From Terriglobia bacterium (GTDB lineage: Bacteria; Acidobacteriota; Terriglobia; UBA7540), in assembly GCA_020072905.1 (NCBI GenBank), contig JAIQGB010000161.1, positions 1 through 10,401 of the forward strand: a stretch of DNA of 10,401 nucleotides, read 5' to 3'. A program made the translations under genes and the position numbers. Below are positions 1-6,622 of this stretch, piece by piece (the stretch's first letter is position 1; every line of letters begins with the position of its first letter). The notes under the pieces are model-generated. The model worked only from the letters and a program-made list of their open reading frames with translations, searched no databases and was not told the DNA's origin.

Positions 1-223
1 CGGCAAATATCGAGAAGCTTACGTTCATCGGTCCACTGAGAGGCTTGCCTGCTTGGTCGCGTAGCGTGCCACTAAAGCGAATCAACCGTGGCACGGAACC
101 GCTCGACGCTGGCGCGACACTGGACGACGGGCTGGCCGTGCCTTCCGTTTCCTGTGCGCGCACTTCTGCCATGTAAAGAAGACACACGAATACAACCAAC
201 GCTGCAAGGAATGTCCGGCGCAT
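1..223 (-). CDS. Secreted protein of unknown function, 5' end only
   Basis: The reading frame is open from an ATG at 223 down to the window edge, giving 74 codons; the 3' end lies outside. A strong ribosome binding site, GGAGGT at 230-235, sits six bases before the ATG, and a promoter lies just upstream. The N-terminus (MRRTFLAALVVFVCLLYMAE) is a signal peptide with a likely cleavage site after VRA. A Ser/Ala-rich linker follows (about residues 30-44), then VPRLIRFSGTLRDQAGKPLS and a beta-rich stretch MNVSFSIFA. The motif [FSGTL-D-GKPLSG-V-F] recalls the start of a family of large secreted acidobacterial proteins, some with tail-fibre-like C-terminal parts. That resemblance is from memory and the function is unknown. 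The presence of a gene here is well supported; the family call is moderate. Confidence 0.8.
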   Translation of the reverse strand, partial: MRRTFLAALVVFVCLLYMAEVRAQETEGTASPSSSVAPASSGSVPRLIRFSGTLRDQAGKPLSGPMNVSFSIFA

Positions 224-265
224 CGAAGCACCTCCGCTTAGGCTTCTGGGAAAAATGCTGTCCCG

Positions 266-294
266 AATCTAGGACTACAGATGTGCAATGTCAA
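266..294 (-). promoter_or_regulatory. Sigma70-type promoter of the secreted-protein gene
   Basis: On the minus strand TTGACA (289-294, a perfect -35) is followed after 17 bases by TAGATT (266-271, four of six -10 positions). Transcription would start near 259, leaving a leader of about 36 bases that contains the GGAGGT ribosome binding site of the gene starting at 223. Confidence 0.7.
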
Positions 295-493
295 GGGACG
301 AAATGACGGAATCCTTGATATATTTGACAAAAAGTCCGCCCCGTCGACCGGATCCTTGCGCCCGCCCCCGCGACCACCCCGCGGGGCCGCAGCCCAGCGC
401 ATCGATATCCCTCCAGATAGGTTTTCGGGAGAGTTCGCGGATTCCGGAACTGACTTCATGTCCCAAGAGACACTCTGTCAACCCGATATCTGC

Positions 494-514
494 ACTCCTG
501 AGGTGGGCAGGAGT
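494..514 (-). terminator. Hairpin downstream of the kinase gene, possible terminator
   Basis: A perfect 7-bp inverted repeat (ACTCCTG / CAGGAGT, 494-500 and 508-514) with a 7-base loop lies 22-42 bases past the kinase stop. No T-tract follows on the minus strand, so it is not a classical intrinsic terminator; it could stabilise the 3' end or assist Rho-dependent termination. A second GC-rich hairpin (CCCCGCG, loop ACCACCC, CGCGGGG) lies at 366-386, also without a T-tract. Otherwise the non-coding stretch 224-535 holds only the promoter at 266-294; I see no further gene in it. Confidence 0.35.
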
Positions 515-535
515 TCAGGACGGTTCGGCACGGGC

Positions 536-2605
536 TCACTGGCTAAATGTTTCATTAACGGTGAGGGATCCGTCGGCGGGTACATCCACGACCTTCTGTA
601 TGGGCTGATATCCGGGGAGGGAGATGGTCAAGGTGTGGCGGCCGGCGGTCAGGCGAATGCTGGTGGGAGTGGTGCCGCCCACTGCCTTGCCATCCGCTTG
701 CAGTGCGGCTCCGGGCGGGTCCGTGCGCACCTCGACGACTCCGGTGGGAGCCAGGATGTTTCCGCCGAGGTCCACTTTCTTGGTCATCATGTACCCGTTG
801 TAGCGGATGTCAAAGGAACTCGTGTAGGGCTCCATGCCGGGCACGCGAAGCGTGAAGGTGTGATGTCCTACGTTGACGGCTTTCTGCACGGGGCTGCGGC
901 CTGCCGGTTGTCCGTCAATCAGAATCTCCAGGCCGGGAGGGTTGGTGACGATGTTCACTTCGCCCACGGGCAAGGCCAGTTCAGCGTTGTAGCTCGCCGT
1001 CTGGCCCCCTTCGATGGTGACTCCGCTTTGCGCGACGTTGTAGCCGTCTTTGGCCACAGAGACGGAGTGAATGCCGGCGGCCAAATTGGGAATGGTAAAG
1101 GGCGTTACCCAAGCGCGGTCGGCTTTCCCATCCACGGTGATCTGCGCCCCGGCGATGTTGGAAGTCACGAGGAGACTGCCAACCTTGGGGGTCGCCGGAT
1201 GGGCCGGGGGCGGCTGCCCCGAGGCGGCGGGTGCATGCCCCTCCGGAGGCTTGGCCTCCTGGGGAGCAGGCTTGCCTGCCGTGCCTTGTGGAGCGCCTGT
1301 GGCGCCTTGCGCGGGTGCCGCAGGCTCTTGGGGAGTGGTTGTTGCGGGTGTTTCTCCGCCGGCGGGAGCGGTTTGGGAGTTTGCGGAGACGCTCGTCGAT
1401 TCTGCGGGCGGACCCGTCGGTGCCGGAGGCTGCTGCTCAGCCTGCGGTGGCGGATTCGTCTGGACAACGGGAGACGGTTGGAGTTGGCGGAGGACGAAGA
1501 AATAGTAGCCGCCACCTCCTGCCGCGACCAGCAGAAGGGTGAGCAGTACCCATACAGCAGGAGAAGTTCCCTTGGGTTGTGGGATGGCCGGCGGAATCAC
1601 CTGAACAGAAAGCGGCCGTTCGCCCGCTAGTTCGGAAGGTGCCAGTGGCGGCGTGGGAGGAGGGGCGGAGGGCCGCAGAGGTACTTGGTCCACTGCGGGC
1701 CGGCGGGCCGTGTCCGTCGTGGAGGGTGAAAGCGGCGGGACGCGCACGACAAGGGTTGCCGCAGGAGCGACGGCGCCTCCCAGATTCTGGTAATTCTTCA
1801 GATCCTCCGCCAGCGCTCGGCAGGTCTGATAGCGGTCATCGGGATTCTTGGCCAGTGACTTCTGCACAATGTAGCTCAAGCCGGGATGAATCGTGGAGTC
1901 CAGTTCGCGCGGCGGAACCGGGTCCTCGTTAATGATTCGGTAAATGACTGTGGTGATGTTTTGCCCGCCGAAGGGTTTTTCGCCTGTAACCAGTTCGTAG
2001 AGGATGACGCCCAGGGAGAAAATGTCCGAACGGCCGTCAATCTGCCGACCCCGGACCTGCTCGGGCGACATGTAGTTAGGGGTGCCGAGGATCTGGCCGG
2101 CCTGCGTCATCCCCATCGACATGACTTTGGCAATGCCGAAATCCGTGACCTTGACCTGCCCGCTTTCCAGCACCATGATGTTGGCGGGCTTGACATCGCG
2201 ATGGATGATCTGGTGGGCGTGAGCGTGGTCCAGCGCGCTGCAGACCTGCTCGTACATTGGAATGATGGTCTCCACGGGCAGGACATTCTGCCCCTCGACG
2301 AGGTCCTCGATGGAGCGCCCCACCAGGAATTCCATCGCCAGATAAAGAACACCGTTGTCCTCGCCGAAATCATAGACGGTGACAATGTTGGGATGAGTGA
2401 GGATGCCAGCCGCTTGGGCCTCACGTTGGAAACGCGCCTTGAAGTCTTCGAACTCGGTGCCAGTCAGCCCCTCGGTCAGCATGGTCTTGATCGCAACGGT
2501 GCGACCAATCACCGGGTCAAAGCCCTTGTAGACGACACCCATCGATCCCCGGCCGATCTCGGAAACCAACTGGTACCGGCCTGCCTTGGTCAATGGCCCG
2601 GGCAT
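536..2605 (-). CDS. Membrane Ser/Thr protein kinase with three C-terminal PEGA repeats
   Basis: This 689-residue protein is a PknB-type (Hanks) kinase that should phosphorylate Ser/Thr on protein substrates at the inner face of the membrane. The kinase domain spans about residues 11-272 and has every key element: glycine loop GRGSMG (18-23), Lys40 in VAIK, HRDVKPAN (135-142, Asp137), DFG (155-157) and an activation segment ending GTPNYMSPE (174-182). An Ala/Pro-rich linker follows, then one membrane span (about 350-371), a second Pro/Ala/Gln/Thr-rich linker (375-473), and three PEGA-like beta repeats (about 476-545, 548-614, 622-689) with motifs such as TSNIAGAQITVDGK, TNPPGLEILIDGQ and TDPPGAALQADGK. 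The topology puts the PEGA repeats outside, probably for binding cell-wall or surface ligands. The start has GAGG seven to eight bases upstream. It is divergent from the exported LssY_C protein. The substrate is unknown. Confidence 0.95.
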   Translation of the reverse strand: MPGPLTKAGRYQLVSEIGRGSMGVVYKGFDPVIGRTVAIKTMLTEGLTGTEFEDFKARFQREAQAAGILTHPNIVTVYDFGEDNGVLYLAMEFLVGRSIEDLVEGQNVLPVETIIPMYEQVCSALDHAHAHQIIHRDVKPANIMVLESGQVKVTDFGIAKVMSMGMTQAGQILGTPNYMSPEQVRGRQIDGRSDIFSLGVILYELVTGEKPFGGQNITTVIYRIINEDPVPPRELDSTIHPGLSYIVQKSLAKNPDDRYQTCRALAEDLKNYQNLGGAVAPAATLVVRVPPLSPSTTDTARRPAVDQVPLRPSAPPPTPPLAPSELAGERPLSVQVIPPAIPQPKGTSPAVWVLLTLLLVAAGGGGYYFFVLRQLQPSPVVQTNPPPQAEQQPPAPTGPPAESTSVSANSQTAPAGGETPATTTPQEPAAPAQGATGAPQGTAGKPAPQEAKPPEGHAPAASGQPPPAHPATPKVGSLLVTSNIAGAQITVDGKADRAWVTPFTIPNLAAGIHSVSVAKDGYNVAQSGVTIEGGQTASYNAELALPVGEVNIVTNPPGLEILIDGQPAGRSPVQKAVNVGHHTFTLRVPGMEPYTSSFDIRYNGYMMTKKVDLGGNILAPTGVVEVRTDPPGAALQADGKAVGGTTPTSIRLTAGRHTLTISLPGYQPIQKVVDVPADGSLTVNETFSQ

Positions 2606-2741
2606 TCTGACCTCGCTTTCACGAGCGGCGACCCGGTGGGGGGTGGACCGAGGACGAGAACCGATCTCGCAACCTGCGGGCTCAACGAATCACCCTGTGA
2701 GCTACCTGCGTCCTCTCCTTGTGGTACCTTTGGCCAATCGC

Positions 2742-2770
2742 AGCGTAGCGCAAGAGTTGAGGCAAGTCAA
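2742..2770 (-). promoter_or_regulatory. Possible promoter of the kinase gene
   Basis: In the 348-bp region between the divergent genes, the minus strand carries TTGACT (2765-2770, five of six -35 positions), 17 bases, then TACGCT (2742-2747, three of six -10 positions). The leader would be about 130 bases long. The same region holds a small perfect inverted repeat CGAGA-ACCGA-TCTCG at 2655-2669. I could not pick a convincing promoter for the plus-strand gene and see no small gene here. Confidence 0.35.
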
Positions 2771-2953
2771 TTACCGGAGGGTAGAGCGGGTTATCCGGGC
2801 ACGAGGCCGAAGGGAAGTTTGCTTGTGGATAAGCTAGCCACTAGTGCTTGGGCGAGCTGCCCCGACGCCCGTTGGATGCAACCCGGCTGAACGGAGGGGT
2901 GGCGAAGTCTGAAGGGGGCGTTGCTAGACCGTGAGAAGCAGGTTCATGGGATA

Positions 2954-4258
2954 ATGGGAGTCGGAGATCACTTGGAAACTCTCTGGAACAGACTCTCTTC
3001 GGTTGGGTCAGGGCTGCTGACCCTGGTCTGGCTCCTGGCAGCGCTCGGGCTGCCCCGGCCCCTCCCCGCTTTCCTCTGGGGGGTTGAGCAGGCTGAGGTG
3101 AAGCTGCCCGCGGGCACGGTTCTTTACCTGCGCTTGGAGGCGCCGGTCAGCACGACCGCTTCTCACCTCCACGCTGCGGTAGTGGCGCGCGTGGTCCGAG
3201 ACGTTCCCGCTGGGGAGGGTTCCGGACCAGTGGCGGTTCCGATCGGTGCGCAGGTAAAGGGTTCGGTTCAGAAGCTGATTCCGAGTTCCAGCCCCACGGA
3301 CCGCGCGCGGTTGCTGCTGCGCTTCGACCAGTTGGAGATTCCCGGTCGCCCGGCGGCGGCCATCGAGGGCCACGTCCTCGATGTGGAAAACGCCCGCGAG
3401 ACCATCCTGCCTGATGGCACGATTCAAGGCGTGCTGGCCAGCGAGCTGCCTCTGACCATGCTGGAGGGTGCTCTCGATAAGCTCAAGAAGACCAGCCCCG
3501 ACATGGGCGGAGAAATGCAGAAAACGGCGGAGAAGAAACTGGGCAAGAGCGACACTTCGATCAACTATCCTGCCGGCACGGATTTCTCGGTCGCCCTCGA
3601 CAAACCCCTCGTCCTCAGCCAGTCCAGCTCGTCGGCCGTTGCCGGCCAGCTCCCTCCCGAGGTTGGTGGGGCTGTCGAGCATCTGTTGTCCGACGCGCCG
3701 CAACGAGCCGCGGGGAAGGACGGAAAGCCGGGCGACCCGTTGAATCTGGTCTTCATCGGAAACGCGGAGCAGATTCACCAGACGTTCGAGCAAGCCGGCT
3801 GGGCGGAAGCCGAGAAACTGACCGGCAAATCCTTCTTTGAGACGGTACGCGCGGTCATGGCGAACAAAGGCTACGGCTCGGCGCCCGTCTCGCAGCTCTA
3901 CCTGTACGGCCGCTCCGAGGACTTGGCGTTCCAGAAGATGTTGAACACCTTCGCGAAGCGGCATCACCTGCGTGTCTGGCGCTCGCCCACCCCCACCGTC
4001 GACGGCCGGGAAATCTGGTTGGGCGCAGCAACCCACGATGCGGGTTGGGACATCCGTCCCGGAGTGGTCTCCCACGCCATCGACCCGGAGCTGGACAAGG
4101 AGCGGGAGAAGGTGGGCGCCGACCTTGCCGTCACCGGGCGCGTCAGTGCCGAGCGCCTGGTGACACGCCCCAGCCCGCTTTCGGAAGGCCTGACGGCCAC
4201 CGGCGCCAGTTGGAAAACCGATGGCCGCTTGCTGGTGATTGACCTGAAGACGCAGTAG
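2954..4258 (+). CDS. Exported or membrane-anchored protein with LssY C-terminal-like domain
   Basis: From the ATG at 2954 the product has 434 residues; a TTG at 2921 with GAAGGGGG close before it would add 11, so the start is uncertain. Residues 21-41 form a hydrophobic segment (LLTLVWLLAALGL), a signal peptide or anchor. Two related beta modules follow, each opening with a PAGT motif (VKLPAGTVLYLRLEAPVST at 49-67 and INYPAGTDFSVALDKPLVL at 203-221). The C-terminal part (about 260-395) matches what I know of the LssY_C family: GDPLNLVFIGN, AGW (281-283), PVSQLYLYGRSEDLAFQK (311-328), RHHLRVWR (336-343), IWLGAATHDAG (354-364) and IDPELDKER (376-384). LssY is named from a Legionella type I secretion locus, but its biochemical role is not established. 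It sits head to head with the PEGA kinase. The domain call is fairly firm; function is open. Confidence 0.8.
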   Translation: MGVGDHLETLWNRLSSVGSGLLTLVWLLAALGLPRPLPAFLWGVEQAEVKLPAGTVLYLRLEAPVSTTASHLHAAVVARVVRDVPAGEGSGPVAVPIGAQVKGSVQKLIPSSSPTDRARLLLRFDQLEIPGRPAAAIEGHVLDVENARETILPDGTIQGVLASELPLTMLEGALDKLKKTSPDMGGEMQKTAEKKLGKSDTSINYPAGTDFSVALDKPLVLSQSSSSAVAGQLPPEVGGAVEHLLSDAPQRAAGKDGKPGDPLNLVFIGNAEQIHQTFEQAGWAEAEKLTGKSFFETVRAVMANKGYGSAPVSQLYLYGRSEDLAFQKMLNTFAKRHHLRVWRSPTPTVDGREIWLGAATHDAGWDIRPGVVSHAIDPELDKEREKVGADLAVTGRVSAERLVTRPSPLSEGLTATGASWKTDGRLLVIDLKTQ

Positions 4259-4281
4259 GCTCTTGCCGACCCGCGCCAAGA

Positions 4282-4311
4282 TTGACGAAACTCCACCAGC
4301 CATTGTATGGT
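4282..4311 (+). promoter_or_regulatory. Probable promoter of the 113-residue orphan gene
   Basis: TTGACG (4282-4287) is followed after 18 bases by TATGGT (4306-4311, four of six -10 positions). Transcription would start near 4318, about 25 bases before the ATG at 4343. An upstream in-frame ATG at 4307 lies inside the -10 element, so it would not be on this transcript; that favours the shorter reading of the gene. Confidence 0.5.
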
Positions 4312-4342
4312 TTGCGTCTCGAAGATTTCACCGAGGCAGGTT

Positions 4343-4684
4343 ATGGCATCCACACCGACAGCTTCCCCCGCCGCGACGCAGCCGATTCAAGGCCGAATCA
4401 TCGAAGCCGAAATCAAGCCCAGCGTGGACGCGACGCGGCCGCTGCCGCTGGTTTCGGGCCTTTACGCGATTGAGGCGCCGGAGGGCGTGTGGCTCTGCGC
4501 TTACTACGGCATGAACCGCAGCGTTTTCGACTACCTCCCCCAGAAGGGCGCGAACGTCGACGAATCCAGTCTCGGCATCGTCTTTCACGTGAAGGAATTT
4601 GTCGCTAAGGAAGAGTATCAGCCTGCCGCGTGGGAGGAATTCAAAAAGAGACGCATGATGGCCTACGGCGGCCACGGGGAATAA
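4343..4684 (+). CDS. Small conserved-looking protein of unknown function
   Basis: I do not recognise this 113-residue protein. The start at 4343 is chosen because a purine-rich GAGGCAGG lies just before it and because the alternative ATG at 4307 falls in the probable -10 box. It has no signal peptide or membrane span. The first 25 residues are Thr/Ala/Pro-rich and probably disordered. A compact core follows (about 30-90) with GLYAIEAPEGVWLCAYYGMN, a Tyr/Trp-rich stretch that looks like a beta sheet, then LGIVFHVKEFVAKEEYQPAA and a basic helix EEFKKRRMMAYGG at the end. Base composition matches its neighbours. It stands alone: 84 bases after the LssY_C gene and 154 before argR. The 154-base gap downstream holds the argR promoter and no clear terminator. 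Confidence 0.7.
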   Translation: MASTPTASPAATQPIQGRIIEAEIKPSVDATRPLPLVSGLYAIEAPEGVWLCAYYGMNRSVFDYLPQKGANVDESSLGIVFHVKEFVAKEEYQPAAWEEFKKRRMMAYGGHGE

Positions 4685-4787
4685 AGCGATCGAGCCCCGG
4701 TTCCTCGGAGGGGCGCAACCTTACTGGTATTCTCGTGTCTCTCGTGCTGCCGGCCGACGGGCTCACAACCGACCCCGTTTCCTCGCC

Positions 4788-4816
4788 TTGCCAAAACGCT
4801 GCGGATAGAGTATTTA
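4788..4816 (+). promoter_or_regulatory. Probable promoter of argR
   Basis: TTGCCA (4788-4793, five of six -35 positions) is followed after 17 bases by TATTTA (4811-4816, three of six -10 positions) in a locally AT-rich patch. Transcription would begin near 4823, leaving only about 16 bases before the ATG and placing the ARG-box-like site directly over the transcription start. Confidence 0.45.
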
Positions 4817-4823
4817 TACATTG

Positions 4824-4841
4824 TCTGCATAAACTTGCATG
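4824..4841 (+). promoter_or_regulatory. Candidate ARG box (ArgR operator) overlapping the argR start codon
   Basis: TCTGCATAAACTTGCATG matches most fixed positions of the E. coli-type ARG box WNTGAATWWWWATTCANW, including the TG-AT and T-CA cores, and is symmetric through TGCA-6-TGCA. It stands out as AT-rich in a GC-rich setting and is immediately in front of a gene for the cognate regulator, which in many bacteria represses itself. The call rests on motif and position only; the motif in this phylum is not known to me. Confidence 0.5.
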
Positions 4842-5285
4842 GACAATCTGTACCGGCGCAATCAGATTCTCGAACTCCTCCAGCACGAGACCGTCACCAC
4901 CCAGGAGGGACTCCGCCGGCGGCTGGCGCGGCGGGGAATCCGCGTCACGCAGGCCACGGTGTCGCGGGATATCGAGGAGCTGGGGTTGATCAAGACGCGC
5001 TCCGGTTACCGGCGGCCGGACGCCCCGGAACCCCTTTCCGCACCTCAGCCCACGCTGCCCGTGATCCTGAAGGAATTCGTGCGGGAGGTCCTCCAAGCGT
5101 CCAACATGGTGGTGGTGAAGACGCACCCGGGTAATGCCCACTCGGTCGGCGTGGCGCTCGACGCCGAGCAATGGTCGGAAGTGGTGGGCACCGTGGCGGG
5201 CGATGACACCATTTTTATCGCCACGCCCGGCGCGCGAGAGGCGGCGCGAATCCGGAAGAAGATCCTCTCCTTGCTGGCGGCTTGA
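4839..5285 (+). CDS. argR: Arginine repressor ArgR
   Basis: This 148-residue protein has the full length and both domains of ArgR/AhrC. The N-terminal winged helix-turn-helix (about 1-65) has the Ser-Arg DNA-contact motif in TQATVSRDIEELGLIKT (37-53). The C-terminal hexamerisation and arginine-binding domain (about 72-148) shows THPGNAHSV (95-103) and GTVAGDDTIFI (117-127), whose Asp pair binds arginine in the characterised family. With arginine bound, the hexamer binds ARG boxes and represses biosynthetic genes. The start at 4839 is fixed by the conserved N-terminus, yet no Shine-Dalgarno sequence is visible, unlike argG and argH. A candidate ARG box covers the start, so autoregulation is likely. 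argG follows 77 bases downstream on the same strand. Confidence 0.95.
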   Translation: MDNLYRRNQILELLQHETVTTQEGLRRRLARRGIRVTQATVSRDIEELGLIKTRSGYRRPDAPEPLSAPQPTLPVILKEFVREVLQASNMVVVKTHPGNAHSVGVALDAEQWSEVVGTVAGDDTIFIATPGAREAARIRKKILSLLAA

Positions 5286-5362
5286 GCGGGATGCCGCTTG
5301 CTATGACGCACGCGAGGCGGGGATCCGCGGGGTGCGGGTCGGAGTGTCCGAAAGGAAAACGC

Positions 5363-6622
5363 ATGAGCTCTCATGGCGTATCGTCGTCGAAAGTAAAGCG
5401 GGTTGTCCTGGCCTATTCGGGCGGACTCGATACCTCCATCATCATTCCCTGGCTGCGCGAGAATTACGGCTGCGAAGTAATCGCCATGGTCGGTGATGTC
5501 GGCCAGGGCGATGACTACAAGGCGGTGCGGAAGAAGGCTCTCTCCACCGGCGCCTCGCGCGTCTTCGTGGAAGACCTGCGCGAGGAATTCATCACCCGCT
5601 ATCTTTGGAAGGCGCTCCAGGCGGGTGCCGTTTATGAAGGTAAGTACCTGCTCGGAACTTCTCTCGCGCGTCCGGTGCTGGCCAAGCGCCAAGTGGAAGT
5701 GGCCCTCGCCTGCGGAGCGGACGCCGTCGCGCACGGCTGCACGGGCAAGGGAAACGATCAGGTGCGGTTCGAGTTGACCTACAAGGCGCTGGCGCCGCAC
5801 CTGCGCGTCATCGCGCCGTGGCGCGAGTGGGCCATCAAATCGCGCGAAGACGCGATCGATTACGCCCGCGCGCACAACGTCCCGGTTCCAGTCACGAAGA
5901 AGGAGCCCTACAGCCGCGATCAGAACATCTGGCACCTCAGCCATGAAGGGGGGCCGCTCGAGACCAAGCTCGGCGAGCCGCCCGAGGATGCCTGGAAACT
6001 TACACAGACGCCGCAACGCGCGCCCGGTCGCGAGGCTGCGGTGACCATCGGCTTTGAAGTGGGCGTGCCCATTTCCGCGAACGGAAAAAGGCTCAAGCCC
6101 ATCGCGCTGCTTGAGAAGTTGAACGCCATCGCGGGCGAAAACGGCGTGGGCCGCACGGATCTCGTCGAGAACCGCTTTGTCGGGATGAAGTCGCACGGTG
6201 CCTACGAGACGCCCGCCGGGACGCTGCTTTATGCGGCGCACCATGAGCTCGAAGCCTTGTGTCTCGACCGCGAGACGTTCCATTACAAGCAGCACGTGGC
6301 GTTGCGTTACGCGGAGCTCGTTTATTACGGCCACTGGTTCACGCCGCTGCGCGAGGCCTTGGACGGCTTCGTCGAGAGGACTCAGCGGCACGTGACGGGG
6401 GAAGTGACCCTGGGGTTGTGCCGGGGCAACGTCCGCGTGCTCGACCGCCGCTCGCCTTTTTCGCTCTACGATGTCAGCATCGGCGGCTTCACCATGGGCG
6501 CCGACTACGATCAGAAGGACGCCGAAGGCTTCATCAACATCCTGGGCCTGCCGGTAAAGATCGCGGCGGCAAAGCAGGGAAGCGCTGGCGCGGCCGCTTC
6601 GAGGCCAAGGAGAAAGGGATGA
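5363..6622 (+). CDS. argG: Argininosuccinate synthase ArgG
   Basis: ArgG condenses citrulline with aspartate using ATP to give argininosuccinate, the penultimate step of arginine synthesis, in the cytoplasm. The 419 residues are close to the usual ~400, plus a short Ala/Gly/Arg-rich tail (about 405-419). The PP-loop AYSGGLDTS (17-25) binds ATP. Other family hallmarks are YLLGTSLARP (95-104), GCTGKGNDQVRFE (126-138), EPYSRDQNIWHLSHEG (181-196) and VGMKSHGAYETPAG (273-286). The ATG at 5363 is preceded by AAAGGAAAA at suitable spacing; an open frame reaching back to 5282 overlaps argR and lacks family similarity, so the shorter start is preferred. Its stop overlaps the argH start as ATGA, pointing to translational coupling. 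It is probably under ArgR control through the argR promoter region. Confidence 0.97.
   Translation: MSSHGVSSSKVKRVVLAYSGGLDTSIIIPWLRENYGCEVIAMVGDVGQGDDYKAVRKKALSTGASRVFVEDLREEFITRYLWKALQAGAVYEGKYLLGTSLARPVLAKRQVEVALACGADAVAHGCTGKGNDQVRFELTYKALAPHLRVIAPWREWAIKSREDAIDYARAHNVPVPVTKKEPYSRDQNIWHLSHEGGPLETKLGEPPEDAWKLTQTPQRAPGREAAVTIGFEVGVPISANGKRLKPIALLEKLNAIAGENGVGRTDLVENRFVGMKSHGAYETPAGTLLYAAHHELEALCLDRETFHYKQHVALRYAELVYYGHWFTPLREALDGFVERTQRHVTGEVTLGLCRGNVRVLDRRSPFSLYDVSIGGFTMGADYDQKDAEGFINILGLPVKIAAAKQGSAGAAASRPRRKG

Noticed and set aside
281..1630. Long plus-strand open frame of 449 codons
   Set aside because: It lies opposite the PEGA/linker part of the kinase gene, has a low-complexity Gly/Arg/Ser/Cys-rich translation, and reflects the GC-rich codon bias of the real gene.
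1886..2890. Plus-strand open frame of 334 codons opposite the kinase domain
   Set aside because: It is a mirror of a fully conserved kinase domain, has no recognisable domain, and runs into the divergent promoter region.
3008..4303. Minus-strand open frame of 431 codons
   Set aside because: It is antisense to the LssY_C gene with no ribosome binding site or recognisable domain.
4685..4760. GCCCC/GGGGC inverted repeat near 4694 and the repeated TCTCGTG at about 4733-4748
   Set aside because: The loop is large, the stem only five bases with no T-tract, and the direct repeat is short enough to be chance.
5045..6391. Minus-strand open frame of 448 codons
   Set aside because: It is antisense to argR and argG, both unmistakable, so it is a codon-bias shadow.
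6259..6618. 120-codon N-terminal extension of ArgH
   Set aside because: It overlaps argG in another frame, has Arg/Ala-rich non-homologous sequence, and the conserved ArgH start KLWGGRF begins at 6619 with its own ribosome binding site.
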